Part shown: piece after piece, positions 16,775 to 25,838 of the stretch
How the letters are laid out: each line of letters opens with the position of its first letter
Numbering within the stretch: position 1 is the stretch's first letter
Origin: Candidatus Gemmiger faecavium
GTDB lineage: Bacteria; Bacillota; Clostridia; Oscillospirales; Ruminococcaceae
DNA: 64,000 bases
Direction: 5' to 3'
Assembly (NCBI GenBank): GCA_019114415.1
Contig: DXFO01000002.1
Coordinates: 1-64,000 of the forward strand
Translations under genes and position numbers: made by a program
Notes under the pieces: model-generated
The model's database searches: none
Told to the model about the DNA's origin: nothing
Seen by the model: the letters and a program-made list of their open reading frames with translations, nothing else

Positions 16775-18666
16775 TACACCGCACCCCCTACGATCAGGCA
16801 AAGCATGACGATCAGAACGCCTGCGGCCACGATAACGGCCGGGCGCATCAGTCTGCGCATACCGAATTCAAACCGGAGATACCAGTTGCTCAGGTACAGA
16901 TGTTCCGGCTCGCCGAAGCTGTTTGTAAAATAGGTGTTGTCCCCTTCGTTGATGCCGCCCATATAAATGGGAACATAGTCTCTGTGGGTAGCACGGGTCA
17001 GCAGGAACATCAGCGACGGCACAAAAATTACCGACACCAGCATGATGGCCATGGTGGTCAGGACGCTCATGGACAAAACTTCATGGGCAGAGCCGAACAG
17101 TTCCACGATCATGGGGTCGACCACATAGGTGGAAACCAACGGGAACAGCAGGCACAAAAGCAGCGTAGCCGCCGCATGGATGTACATGGAGAAATACTGG
17201 TCGGGAAGCGTGGCGTCGTGGGCCTTTTCCTTGGTGTGATGCAGGGACACCAGTTTGCTGAGCCACTTGGTCCAGTAAAGCATGGTGGTGGCACTGCCGT
17301 AGGCAAGGAAGATGACCAGCAGGTAGTTATCGGCATCCACAAAGGCCTTGAGGGCGACCCACTTGGAGATCAGCATACCGAAGGGCGCCAGATACATGCC
17401 CGCAATGCCGATCCCCATAATATAGGTCAGGCGGGGCAGGCGCAGCAGCAGGCCGTGCATGCTTTCGATGTCACGGGAGCCCAGGCTGTTTTCGATGGAG
17501 CCCACCGCCTGGAACAGCATGGACTTGCTGACAGAATGGAAGATCATAAGCAGAATGGCCGCCCAGATAGTTTCCTCCGCACCAATGCCCGCACAGGCAA
17601 CGATCAGGCCCAGGTTGGAAATGGTGGAGAACGCCAGCACCTTTTTGCCGTCGTTCTGGGCAATGGCCATCATGCTGGCCGCGATGAAAGTAAAGCCGCC
17701 GATGAATGCCACGGTCATGCCGGTCATGGTGTTGCACAGCGCGGGAGAAAGCCGGATCAGCAGATAGACGCCGGCCTTGACCATGGTGGCGCTATGCAGC
17801 AGAGCGCTGGACGGCGTAGGCGCGACCATGGCGCCCAGAAGCCAGGAGGAAAACGGCAGCTGGGCCGACTTGGTCAGGCCTGCAAATGCCAGCATGATAA
17901 CGGGAATGACTGCCCCGGCGGCAACGACCTCGCCCAGCTGAACGGTGCCCAGGGTACCGGCGGCAACGGCAATGGCGATGGCAAAGCCAAACCCGCCCAG
18001 CAGGTTCATCCACAGGGCGCGGAAGCTGTTGTTGACTGCTTCCTCCGTGCGGGTGTAACCGATGAGCAGGAAGGAGACCACGCTGGTGATCTCCCAGAAG
18101 AAATACATCCAGACAAGGTTTTCCGACAGGACCAGGCCGAACATAGCGGCCAGGAACAAAAACAGCATGGAGAAGAAGAAGCCGCTGCGGTCCTGGTATT
18201 CAGTATGATGATGGTGATAGCCCTGCATGTAGCCCACGGCGTAAATGCAGATCAGACCACCCACAAAGGCTGCGATGATGCACATCAGCATGGCCAGGCA
18301 GTCCACGGCCATATGGCAGGGAGCTTCCACCGGCTGGGTGAGTTCGGACCAGATCACCAGTCCCGTCTGCCCTACCGACAAAAGGATCACCGGATATTTG
18401 CGGTGGCGGATGCTCAGGCAAACGATCAGCACCATCAGAACGACCTCGCCGGCCATCATCAGGTGGTCGATGAGTTCGGTTTCCTGATACAGGGTGACCA
18501 TTTGTCCCCCGCCGCTGAGCCAGGAGATCAACAACGCCAGCGCCAGGACCATTACGCCGCCCGCACCGACGTATACCGCGATCCTGCGTGCCTTGTCTTG
18601 CTTGAGAAACGGGATCAGCACTGCGACCAGCGCAGGCCATAAGATCAGCATCGGAATAACACCCAT
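16774..18666 (-). CDS. echA: Ech hydrogenase antiporter-like subunit EchA (NuoL-like)
   Basis: Large polytopic membrane protein of the NuoL/MrpA/HycC family, the expected proton or sodium translocator of the complex. From the ATG at 18666 (GGGAG 8 bp upstream) it has 630 residues and about 14-16 hydrophobic helices. Conserved family features are a Glu in the FFWEITSVVSFLLIGY helix (NuoL Glu144 region), a Lys in GLTKSAQLPFSSWLLGAM, and the PTPSSALLHSATMVKAGVYL stretch. It is the first gene of the operon. Confidence 0.95.
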   Translation of the reverse strand: MGVIPMLILWPALVAVLIPFLKQDKARRIAVYVGAGGVMVLALALLISWLSGGGQMVTLYQETELIDHLMMAGEVVLMVLIVCLSIRHRKYPVILLSVGQTGLVIWSELTQPVEAPCHMAVDCLAMLMCIIAAFVGGLICIYAVGYMQGYHHHHTEYQDRSGFFFSMLFLFLAAMFGLVLSENLVWMYFFWEITSVVSFLLIGYTRTEEAVNNSFRALWMNLLGGFGFAIAIAVAAGTLGTVQLGEVVAAGAVIPVIMLAFAGLTKSAQLPFSSWLLGAMVAPTPSSALLHSATMVKAGVYLLIRLSPALCNTMTGMTVAFIGGFTFIAASMMAIAQNDGKKVLAFSTISNLGLIVACAGIGAEETIWAAILLMIFHSVSKSMLFQAVGSIENSLGSRDIESMHGLLLRLPRLTYIMGIGIAGMYLAPFGMLISKWVALKAFVDADNYLLVIFLAYGSATTMLYWTKWLSKLVSLHHTKEKAHDATLPDQYFSMYIHAAATLLLCLLFPLVSTYVVDPMIVELFGSAHEVLSMSVLTTMAIMLVSVIFVPSLMFLLTRATHRDYVPIYMGGINEGDNTYFTNSFGEPEHLYLSNWYLRFEFGMRRLMRPAVIVAAGVLIVMLCLIVGGAV

Positions 18667-18719
18667 AAAACAAGCTCCCTTACGGAAAAGAATCATATAA
18701 TATGACGAATCTGCCCTTT

Positions 18720-18748
18720 ATTATATTCCTGCCGTTTCAGAAATACAA
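18720..18748 (-). promoter_or_regulatory. Promoter of the ech operon
   Basis: On the - strand TTGTAT (18748-18743), a 17-nt spacer and TATAAT (18725-18720), giving a ~45-nt leader before echA. Confidence 0.8.
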
Positions 18749-19029
18749 GATACGCCAATCTCCGCATTTGACAGTTGTTCAAGTTTTTGCCTGTACTATT
18801 GTATCCAAGTTCCGACCGAAATTGGGGCCACTGTCAGGAAGTGTTTTCGCTTGCCGCAGATGCATTTATCGCATCCACGACATTTTTGTGTTCAATCTTC
18901 GGCTTTTTCGTCCGGATGTGGACCGGAACGCCTCTATTCGCAGAACGCATGATTTTCCGGTCGGAAATTTGTGAAATTTTTGATAATTTGCCCGCAGCCA
19001 ATCTTTGCCCCGCCCAATGATATGGAATT
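18749..19029. other. ech/hyp divergent intergenic region
   Basis: About 280 bp with lower GC and no supported gene. It contains an inverted repeat with perfect arms TTTCCG/CGGAAA (18954-18967) and a related sequence, TTCCGACCGAAAT, at 18810-18822, which may be regulator sites. The short reading frames here lack ribosome sites. Confidence 0.4.
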
Positions 19030-19058
19030 TTGTCACACGCAGTGATACAATAGGTAAT
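19030..19058 (+). promoter_or_regulatory. Likely promoter of the hyp operon
   Basis: TTGTCA (19030-19035), a 17-nt spacer and GGTAAT (19053-19058). The -10 is weak. A competing TACAAT at 19046-19051 has no -35 at good spacing. Ribosome site GGAGGG follows at 19082-19087. Confidence 0.45.
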
Positions 19059-19094
19059 CAGATTCCAACCATTTCTATCCCGGAGGGAACTTCC

Positions 19095-19439
19095 ATGCAC
19101 GAGCTTTCCATCACACAAAGTATCCTGGATATTTCCCTGCAGGCCGCAGAAAAGCAGAATGCATCACGCATCCGTGTGATCCGCCTGCAGCTGGGGCCCT
19201 TTTGCGGTGTCGTGCCGGAATGCGTGCAGATGTATCTTGATGTGCTGGCCAAAGGGACCATCGCCGAGGGAGCACGCATTGAGGTCATCGAAGTTCCGCT
19301 GCGGGTACAGTGCCTGGACTGCGGCCGCGAAAGCGACATTGACCGAAGGCACATTGAATGCCCGGCGTGCGGGAGCATCCGGCTCAAGCGGCTGTCCGGG
19401 CGGGAATTTCTGGTTGACAGTTTGGAGGTCGATACATAA
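19095..19439 (+). CDS. hypA: Hydrogenase nickel insertion protein HypA
   Basis: Delivers nickel to the hydrogenase large subunit together with HypB. The protein starts MHELSITQ, with the conserved His2 nickel ligand, directly after GGAGGG; a reading frame 30 codons longer lacks a ribosome site. It has 114 residues. The zinc site is formed by CLDC and CPAC in the C-terminal half. It is first of six hyp genes and one base from hypB. Confidence 0.95.
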   Translation: MHELSITQSILDISLQAAEKQNASRIRVIRLQLGPFCGVVPECVQMYLDVLAKGTIAEGARIEVIEVPLRVQCLDCGRESDIDRRHIECPACGSIRLKRLSGREFLVDSLEVDT

Positions 19440-20096
19440 ATGGAGATCAAAGTCCTGCATCAGGTCATGGAATGGAACGAGGATGTCAGCGCCCAGGTGC
19501 GCGAAGTCCTGACCAGCAAAAAAGTATGCATGATCAACGTTATGGGCAGCCCCGGCGCGGGCAAGACCAGCCTGATCACCTCCATGATCGAACGGCTGCG
19601 CGGTGAGTTTGCCGTGGGTGTCATTGAGGGCGACATCACCGGGCAGATCGACGCCGAAAAAATTGCGGCGCTGGGGATTCCCGCCGCACAGCTCAACACC
19701 GACGGCGCCTGCCACATCGAAGCTATGAGCATCCAGCACATCCTGCCCCAGTTCGACCTGGACGCCCTGGACGTGCTGTTTGTGGAGAACATCGGCAACC
19801 TCGTCTGTCCGGCCGAGTTCAACATCGGAGAGGATTTCCGGCTGACCATCCTGAGCGTGCCGGAGGGTGACGACAAGGTTGCAAAGTATCCCCTGATGTT
19901 TACCGACACCGATTGTCTGGCCATCAGCAAGGGGGATATGCTGCCCTATTTTGACTTCGATCTTGACCGTGTGCGGGCAGACTACCGGGGCGTGAATCCC
20001 GAAGGCCCCATGTTCATCGTCTCCAACCGCACCGGTGACGGCCTGGATGCCCTGGCGGAGCATCTGGCCGGGCGCATCCGCGCTGCCCTGGCATGA
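19440..20096 (+). CDS. hypB: Hydrogenase nickel incorporation GTPase HypB
   Basis: GTPase that drives nickel transfer to HypA and the hydrogenase. The 218 residues have Walker A GSPGAGKT (~37-44), EGDITGQIDAEKI, and VENIGNLVCPAEFNIGE with the conserved metal-binding Cys. There is no His-rich nickel storage stretch at the N-terminus, so nickel storage is not expected. Its end overlaps hypF by 4 bp (ATGA). Confidence 0.96.
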   Translation: MEIKVLHQVMEWNEDVSAQVREVLTSKKVCMINVMGSPGAGKTSLITSMIERLRGEFAVGVIEGDITGQIDAEKIAALGIPAAQLNTDGACHIEAMSIQHILPQFDLDALDVLFVENIGNLVCPAEFNIGEDFRLTILSVPEGDDKVAKYPLMFTDTDCLAISKGDMLPYFDFDLDRVRADYRGVNPEGPMFIVSNRTGDGLDALAEHLAGRIRAALA

Positions 20097-22396
20097 GCGG
20101 CAGACGTCGTGTCCGCATCACCGTCAGCGGCATCGTGCAGGGGGTGGGGTTCCGCCCCTTTCTGCACCGGCTGGCCCTTGCTCACAATCTGACGGGCTGG
20201 GTGCGCAATACCTCCTCCGGCGTGGAGCTGGAGCTGGAAGGTACGCCGGAAGCTCTGGATGCCTTTGCCTCCGGGCTGAAAAGCGATGCACCGCCCCTGG
20301 CAGTGGTGGAAGCGGTAGAACTGTTTCCCCTGGCCGGGCTTGCCGGATACCGGGATTTTTCCATCCGGGCCAGCCAGCACAGTGACGGGGCGACGCTGGT
20401 ATCCCCGGACATTGCCCCCTGCCCGGCTTGCCTGCGGGAATTGTACACGCCGGGTGACCGGCGGGAGCGCTACCCGTTCATCAACTGCACCGACTGCGGG
20501 CCAAGGTTTACCATTATCCGTTCCCTGCCCTACGACCGGCCGGGGACTTCCATGTCCGTTTTTTCCATGTGTCCCGATTGTGCCGCCGAGTACGGAGACA
20601 TTTCCACCCGGCGCTACCATGCCCAGCCTGACTGCTGCCCCGTCTGCGGGCCCCGGGCTTTTTATCTGGACGACAAGGGCCGCCCCTTGCGGGGAGACCC
20701 CATTGTCCTGGCCCAGAAAGCCCTGGCCGCAGGCGGGATCCTTGCGGTCAAGGGTGCGGGCGGCATCCATCTTGCCTGCAACGCCCTGGACCCTGCCGCC
20801 GTCGCCCGGCTGCGCCGGCGCAAGCACCGGGAAGAAAAGCCCCTGGCCGTCATGTGCCGGGACCTCTCCGCAGCGGAAAAGCTGTGCTGTCTGAGCGAGG
20901 AGGAATCCCGCCTTTTGCAAAGCCCCCGGCGGCCCATCCTGCTGCTGAAAAAGAACACGGCTGACGAGCACAGCGAATTGAGCGCCAACCGCCGCCTGGG
21001 GGTCATGCTCCCCTACATGCCCCTGCATGTCCTGCTCCTGGACGGCAGCGCCGGTGGCCCGGACACGCTGGTCATGACCAGCGCCAACCTGCCCGGGCGC
21101 CCGGTAATGACCGAAAACGACGAAGCGCTGACGGGATTGCAGGGCATCGCGGATGGCTTCTTGCTCCATGACCGGGACATCGTCAACCGCTGCGACGACT
21201 CGCTGGCAGCGGTGTATAATGGCCGGGAATACTTTTTCCGCCGCAGCCGGGGTTATGCGCCCCAACCGGTCACCACCGGCCCCGAAGTCAGCGGCATTCT
21301 GGCTTTCGGTGCGGAACAGAAAGCCTCCTTTGCCGCCGGGCGGGAGCATCACGCTTTTTTGAGCCAGCACATCGGCGACTTGAAAAATGCCGAGACTCTG
21401 GACCATTACCGCTCCGCCATGCAGACTTATCTGCGGTTATTCCATATTCAGCCGTCGCTGTTGGTCTGTGATCTGCATCCCGATTACTTCTCCACCCGGG
21501 AAACCGAGGAAATTGCCCGGCAGGACAGTTTGCCCCTGCTGCGGGTACAGCACCACTGGGCGCACATGGCCGCCTGCATGGCAGACAACCGTCTGGACGG
21601 TGAGGTCTTTGGCATCATCTGGGACGGCACCGGCCTGGGCAGCGACGGGACCATCTGGGGCGGTGAGTTTCTGGTAGGCGGGCTGCAGGGTTTCCGCCGG
21701 GTCGGGTCCATCCGCCCGGTGCGGCTGCCCGGCGGGGATGCCGCCACAAAAAAAATCGGCCGCATTGCCCTGTCCCTTGCCTGGGACGCAGGGCTTTCCC
21801 CTGACGCTCTGCCCGCCTGCGAAAGCCGTGCACCGCTGCTGGCCATGCTGGAAAAAGGCATCTCCTGTCCCGGGGCAAGCAGCATCGGACGGTTGTTTGA
21901 CGGGGTGTATTCCCTGCTGACCGGGCGTCAGGCTGCCGCATACGACGGTCAGGCTCCCGAACTGCTGGAAGCTCTGGCCGACGAGACCATTCCGGGGCAA
22001 GTCTATCCCCTTGCCTTCTATGAGGAGGATGGCCTGCGCCGGTTTGACACGCGGCCACTGATCCGCGCCGTCTGTGCCGATGCCGCCGCAGGGATTTCCC
22101 CTGCTGCCATTGCCCGCGGCTTTATGGACACGCTTTGCCGGATGGCGGTGGAGCAGTGCCGTGTGCTGAACCCCGGCCGTTTACCCGTGGTGTTGTCCGG
22201 GGGCGTTTTTCTCAATCAATATCTCTTGACCGAAATCACTCGCCTGCTTGAGGATGCGGGATTTTCGGTCTATACCCATTGCCGCGTTTCTCCCGGTGAC
22301 GAAGGGCTCTGCCTGGGTCAGCTGGCGATCGCGGCTGCGCAAAGGAGCGTGGATTCCCATGTGTCTGGCAGTGCCACTGAAAATTGTATCCGTTGA
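20093..22396 (+). CDS. hypF: Carbamoyltransferase HypF
   Basis: Makes the thiocarbamate on HypE from carbamoyl phosphate, the source of the active-site CN ligands. The 767 residues hold an acylphosphatase domain (~5-92, GIVQGVGFRPF), two zinc-finger pairs (C110/C113 with C132/C135, and C160/C163 with C182/C185), a YrdC-like domain (~200-380) and a Kae1-like carbamoyltransferase domain with HHWAHMAACM and VVLSGGVFLNQYL. All modules look intact. Confidence 0.96.
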   Translation: MSGRRRVRITVSGIVQGVGFRPFLHRLALAHNLTGWVRNTSSGVELELEGTPEALDAFASGLKSDAPPLAVVEAVELFPLAGLAGYRDFSIRASQHSDGATLVSPDIAPCPACLRELYTPGDRRERYPFINCTDCGPRFTIIRSLPYDRPGTSMSVFSMCPDCAAEYGDISTRRYHAQPDCCPVCGPRAFYLDDKGRPLRGDPIVLAQKALAAGGILAVKGAGGIHLACNALDPAAVARLRRRKHREEKPLAVMCRDLSAAEKLCCLSEEESRLLQSPRRPILLLKKNTADEHSELSANRRLGVMLPYMPLHVLLLDGSAGGPDTLVMTSANLPGRPVMTENDEALTGLQGIADGFLLHDRDIVNRCDDSLAAVYNGREYFFRRSRGYAPQPVTTGPEVSGILAFGAEQKASFAAGREHHAFLSQHIGDLKNAETLDHYRSAMQTYLRLFHIQPSLLVCDLHPDYFSTRETEEIARQDSLPLLRVQHHWAHMAACMADNRLDGEVFGIIWDGTGLGSDGTIWGGEFLVGGLQGFRRVGSIRPVRLPGGDAATKKIGRIALSLAWDAGLSPDALPACESRAPLLAMLEKGISCPGASSIGRLFDGVYSLLTGRQAAAYDGQAPELLEALADETIPGQVYPLAFYEEDGLRRFDTRPLIRAVCADAAAGISPAAIARGFMDTLCRMAVEQCRVLNPGRLPVVLSGGVFLNQYLLTEITRLLEDAGFSVYTHCRVSPGDEGLCLGQLAIAAAQRSVDSHVSGSATENCIR

Positions 22397-22577
22397 CGGC
22401 AAGCATGCCGTGGGGGAAGCCGCCGGGCTTTCCCAGTCTGTGCGGGTGGATTTTATTCCCGACATCGTCCCCGGCGACTATGTCATGGTCCATGCCGGCT
22501 TTGCCATCCAGAAGCTGACGCAGCAGCAGGCAGAAGAAAACCTTGCCTGCATCCGGGAGGCCATCGATGCTCTTTGA
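22359..22577 (+). CDS. hypC: Hydrogenase assembly chaperone HypC
   Basis: Carries the Fe(CN)2CO unit with HypD and hands it to the large-subunit precursor. The protein starts MCLAVPLKIV, with the essential Cys2, at 22359 behind AAAGGAG. It has 72 residues and includes the typical DYVMVHAGFAIQ segment. It overlaps the end of hypF by 38 bp and hypD by 11 bp, so the operon is tightly packed. Confidence 0.95.
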   Translation: MCLAVPLKIVSVDGKHAVGEAAGLSQSVRVDFIPDIVPGDYVMVHAGFAIQKLTQQQAEENLACIREAIDAL

Positions 22578-23664
22578 AGATACCTTTCGCCGCCCGGAAG
22601 GGTCTGCCCGTCTGTTGGCGGCGATTCATGAACTGACTGAAAAGACCGGTCCCCTGCGCCTGATGGAGATTTGCGGCACCCACACCATGGCCATTGCCAA
22701 GGCCGGGCTGCGCAGTGCACTTGCCCCGGGGGTGCAGCTGCTGTCCGGCCCGGGATGCCCGGTCTGCGTGACACCCGCCGGTGCCATTGACGCCATCTTG
22801 CAGCTTTGCGGCAAGCCCGGTGTTATTCTGGCCAGCTACGGCGATCTGCTGCGGGTCCCCGGCTCGGTGCGGGGTGATACCCTTTTGCGCCGCCGGGCGC
22901 TGGGGGCACAGATCCAGACCGTCTACTCCCCCATGGAAGCCGTGGAATTGGCTGCGCAGCACCCTGATACCGAGGTAGTTTTCCTCGGTGTCGGGTTCGA
23001 GACCACCGCACCGGGTACGGCGGCCTGTATTCTGGAAGCCGCCGACCGGGGCATCTCCAATTTCTCGGTGCTGTGCCTGCTCAAACGGACGGAGCCTGCC
23101 CTGCGGGCGCTGATCGCGGCGTCGGATTTTGCGGTGGACGGTTTCCTCTGTCCCGGACATGTAGCTGCCGTGACCGGGGCGGACGCCTTCGCCTTTTTGC
23201 CGGAGGATTACCGACTGCCCGCCGTGGTGAGCGGGTTTGAAGCCGGAGATATTTTGTACTCCGTCTGGCGGCTGGTCTCCATGCTGAGCGAGGGACGCCC
23301 CGCACTGGAAAACGAATATACCCGGCTGGTAGCACCCGGCGGCAACCCCGCCGCTCTGGCTGCCATCCGTCAGGTATTTGAACCTTGCAGCAGCCTGTGG
23401 CGCGGTCTGGGTGAGATCCCCGGCAGCGGGTATGCACTGCGGCCGGAATACCGGCATTGGGATGCCGTCCAAAAGTTTGGCTTTGCTCCCGGCACCGAGA
23501 CGGAAGTCCCCGGCTGCCGGTGCGGGGATGTGATACGGGGTGTCTGTGACCCGGCCCAGTGCCCGCTGTTCGGGAAAGTCTGCACCCCGGCCGATCCCGT
23601 TGGCCCCTGCATGGTGTCCAGTGAGGGCGCCTGCGCCGCGGCCTGGAAATACCGCAGCCGCTGA
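22567..23664 (+). CDS. hypD: Hydrogenase formation protein HypD
   Basis: Iron-sulfur scaffold where the Fe(CN)2CO group is assembled with HypC and HypE. From the ATG at 22567 (within the end of hypC) it has 365 residues. Conserved segments are MEICGTHTMAIAKAGLR, GPGCPVCVTP, GFETTAPGTA, and a C-terminal cysteine cluster (CRCGDVIRG...CPLFGKVCTP) that binds the 4Fe-4S cluster. Confidence 0.96.
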   Translation: MLFEDTFRRPEGSARLLAAIHELTEKTGPLRLMEICGTHTMAIAKAGLRSALAPGVQLLSGPGCPVCVTPAGAIDAILQLCGKPGVILASYGDLLRVPGSVRGDTLLRRRALGAQIQTVYSPMEAVELAAQHPDTEVVFLGVGFETTAPGTAACILEAADRGISNFSVLCLLKRTEPALRALIAASDFAVDGFLCPGHVAAVTGADAFAFLPEDYRLPAVVSGFEAGDILYSVWRLVSMLSEGRPALENEYTRLVAPGGNPAALAAIRQVFEPCSSLWRGLGEIPGSGYALRPEYRHWDAVQKFGFAPGTETEVPGCRCGDVIRGVCDPAQCPLFGKVCTPADPVGPCMVSSEGACAAAWKYRSR

Positions 23665-23693
23665 CCGTTTTATGCAAGAGAGGAAGATATTCC

Positions 23694-24692
23694 ATGAAAG
23701 AAATCGTCACATTGGATCACGGCAGCGGTGGGCTGCGCACCTCGGAACTGATCGAGCAGGTCCTGCTGCCCGCTTACGGCAACACCGTCCTGAACGAGCT
23801 GGGCGACGGCGCGGTATTGCCTGATCTTGGCGGGCAACCGGTTTTTTCCACCGACAGTTTTGTGGTCACCCCCTGGCGGTTTCCGGGCGGGGACATCGGC
23901 AAACTGGCAGTGTGCGGTACCGTCAACGACATCTGCATGGCGGGCGGCGAGCCGAAATACCTGAGCCTTGCCCTGATTTTGGAGGAAGGCTTTGCCATGG
24001 ACGACCTGCGCGCCATAGTTGCTTCCGCCGCCGAGACAGCCCGGCGGTGCGGGGTCCGCATCGTGACCGGCGACACCAAGGTCGTTGCCCGGGGACAGGC
24101 CGACGGCATCTATATCAACACGGCAGGCATCGGCAGGCTGCGGGCGCCGGGACTGGGGAAATCGGCCATCCGCCCCGGCGACGCGGTCCTTGTGAGCGGC
24201 AGTGTGGGCTGCCACGGTGCGGCGGTCATGATGGCGCGGGGAGACATTCCCTGCGAGGGTACTCTCCTGTCCGACTGCCGCCCCCTGCATGAACTGAGCG
24301 CCGCGGCACTGAACGCGGGCGGTGTGCGTATTTTGCGTGATCCCACCCGCGGGGGCGTGGCAACGACCCTCAACGAATTTGTGGAGGGCGGTCCCCTTTG
24401 CATCGAACTGGACGAGGATGCCATTCCGGTCGAGCCGTCCGTGGCCGCGGCCTGCGATTTGCTGGGCCTTGACCCGCTGTACGCTGCCTGCGAGGGCCGC
24501 ATGCTGGCCGTGGTGGCCCCCGGCCATGCCGAGGCAGTTCTGCAAGCATTGCGCGCGTTGCCGGGGGGCGAGGGTGCCGTGCAAATTGGCCGCGTCACCG
24601 AAACCCGCCCCGGTCAGGTGGTGCTGAATGCCGCCTTCGGCAGCCGCATCCTGGGCAAGCTGACCGGCGCGCAGCTGCCGCGCATCTGCTGA
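23694..24692 (+). CDS. hypE: Hydrogenase expression protein HypE
   Basis: Dehydrates the C-terminal thiocarbamate made by HypF to thiocyanate and donates cyanide. The 332 residues begin with the family signature LDHGSGG, contain the PurM-like ATP-binding core (VSGSVGCHG, RDPTRGGVATTLNE) and end in the obligatory PRIC, with the modified cysteine as the last residue. It is the last gene of hypABFCDE, 29 bp after hypD. Confidence 0.96.
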   Translation: MKEIVTLDHGSGGLRTSELIEQVLLPAYGNTVLNELGDGAVLPDLGGQPVFSTDSFVVTPWRFPGGDIGKLAVCGTVNDICMAGGEPKYLSLALILEEGFAMDDLRAIVASAAETARRCGVRIVTGDTKVVARGQADGIYINTAGIGRLRAPGLGKSAIRPGDAVLVSGSVGCHGAAVMMARGDIPCEGTLLSDCRPLHELSAAALNAGGVRILRDPTRGGVATTLNEFVEGGPLCIELDEDAIPVEPSVAAACDLLGLDPLYAACEGRMLAVVAPGHAEAVLQALRALPGGEGAVQIGRVTETRPGQVVLNAAFGSRILGKLTGAQLPRIC

Positions 24693-24750
24693 AAAGCCAC
24701 GGATAAATCCCGGTCTGTATTACCTTGCCGGGGATACAATCATATAACGA

Positions 24751-24803
24751 AAAGCAGCCTTTCCGACGGCGCGGTGCTCTCGCCCGGAAAGGCTGCTTTT
24801 TTT
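24751..24803. terminator. Strong terminator after hypE, probably bidirectional
   Basis: A perfect 14-bp stem, AAAGCAGCCTTTCC (24751-24764) and GGAAAGGCTGCTTT (24786-24799), followed by TTTT on the + strand; a shorter T run follows on the - strand for the convergent hydrolase operon. Confidence 0.9.
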
Positions 24804-24833
24804 GTTTCAGGCAGTTTTGTACCGGATCGGGGG

Positions 24834-25808
24834 TCAGCCGGTGCTGCTTTCCCCGTCCGGTTCATGGTCATCGCCGAAAAGGCGGCTTTCCAGCCAGTCC
24901 AGTTCCATCTGGAATACTTCCGCGTTGTTGGTTTCGTTGTGCATCTCGTGGCGGCCGCCCTCGTAGATCTCGCAGGTCAGGTCCCGGACGCCTGCATCGC
25001 CCAGCATGGCGTAGACCTCGCGCACACCGGCGCCGTAGTCCCCCACGGGGTCGTCGGTCCCGGCCACCAGCAGGATAGGCAGATCCTTGGGCATTGCCTC
25101 CGCCCACTTTTTGCTGCTGACATGGGTCAGCGCCTGGAGCATATCCCGGTAGGCCGCCGCCGTAAAGGTAAAATTGCAGTCGGGGTCGGCGTCATATTCC
25201 GCCACCACCTGCGGCTCCCGGCTGATCCACGCATTTTTGGATGTTGCATCCGGGAACCGGCTGCAATATCCGGCGACCTGCGACTTGATGAGCACGCGGG
25301 AATGATACCGCGGGCCCGCCACCCCCGCCGCCAACAAGCTAATGGCAAAACCCAAATGGTTCCGCGCCGCAGGGCCTGCCGTTCCGCTCACGATCAGGCA
25401 GCGGATGGTGTCCGGCCAGAACTCGGCATACCAGCGGGCAAAAAAGCTGCCCATGCTGTGTCCGAACAAAACCACCGGCAGTTCCGGCCAGCGGCGGTGG
25501 AGTAGATCGTTCATGGTCTTGAGGTCCGCCAAAATCATCCGCCAGCCGTTTTTATCCGCAAAGTGGCCGTGTTCCTCCGCCGGCACGCTGGCGCCGTGGC
25601 CCAGATGGTCGTTGCCCGCCACCGCATATCCATGTGCGGTAAAAAATTCGATCATGCGGCGGTAGCGTCCGATATACTCACACATGCCGTGGCTGATTTG
25701 AATGACGGCGCGAGGCGGTTCCTCCTTTGGAAGATAGACATACGCCGCAATGGTATGCTGCCCGTCCGCAGACGGGTAGCTGAGTTTTTTACACTGGAGT
25801 TCTTCCAT
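24834..25808 (-). CDS. Alpha/beta hydrolase, lysophospholipase/monoacylglycerol lipase type
   Basis: Predicted cytoplasmic serine hydrolase of the Hydrolase_4 (PldB-like) family. The 324 residues show the GHSMGS nucleophile elbow (~110), a NDHLGHGAS segment, the acid in AGTDDPVGD and the catalytic His in EGGRHEMHNE. The substrate is not evident; family members act on lysophospholipids or monoacylglycerols. It lies 30 bp after pdp and is probably the last gene of the nup operon. The short acidic C-terminal tail is not conserved. Confidence 0.85.
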   Translation of the reverse strand: MEELQCKKLSYPSADGQHTIAAYVYLPKEEPPRAVIQISHGMCEYIGRYRRMIEFFTAHGYAVAGNDHLGHGASVPAEEHGHFADKNGWRMILADLKTMNDLLHRRWPELPVVLFGHSMGSFFARWYAEFWPDTIRCLIVSGTAGPAARNHLGFAISLLAAGVAGPRYHSRVLIKSQVAGYCSRFPDATSKNAWISREPQVVAEYDADPDCNFTFTAAAYRDMLQALTHVSSKKWAEAMPKDLPILLVAGTDDPVGDYGAGVREVYAMLGDAGVRDLTCEIYEGGRHEMHNETNNAEVFQMELDWLESRLFGDDHEPDGESSTG

Positions 25809-25838
25809 ACCGTTGTCCCCTTTCCCTGTGGGAGAGTG

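Noticed and set aside
18834-19118. 94-codon frame in the ech/hyp intergenic gap
   Set aside because: It overlaps the hypA start and promoter, has no ribosome site and no family resemblance.
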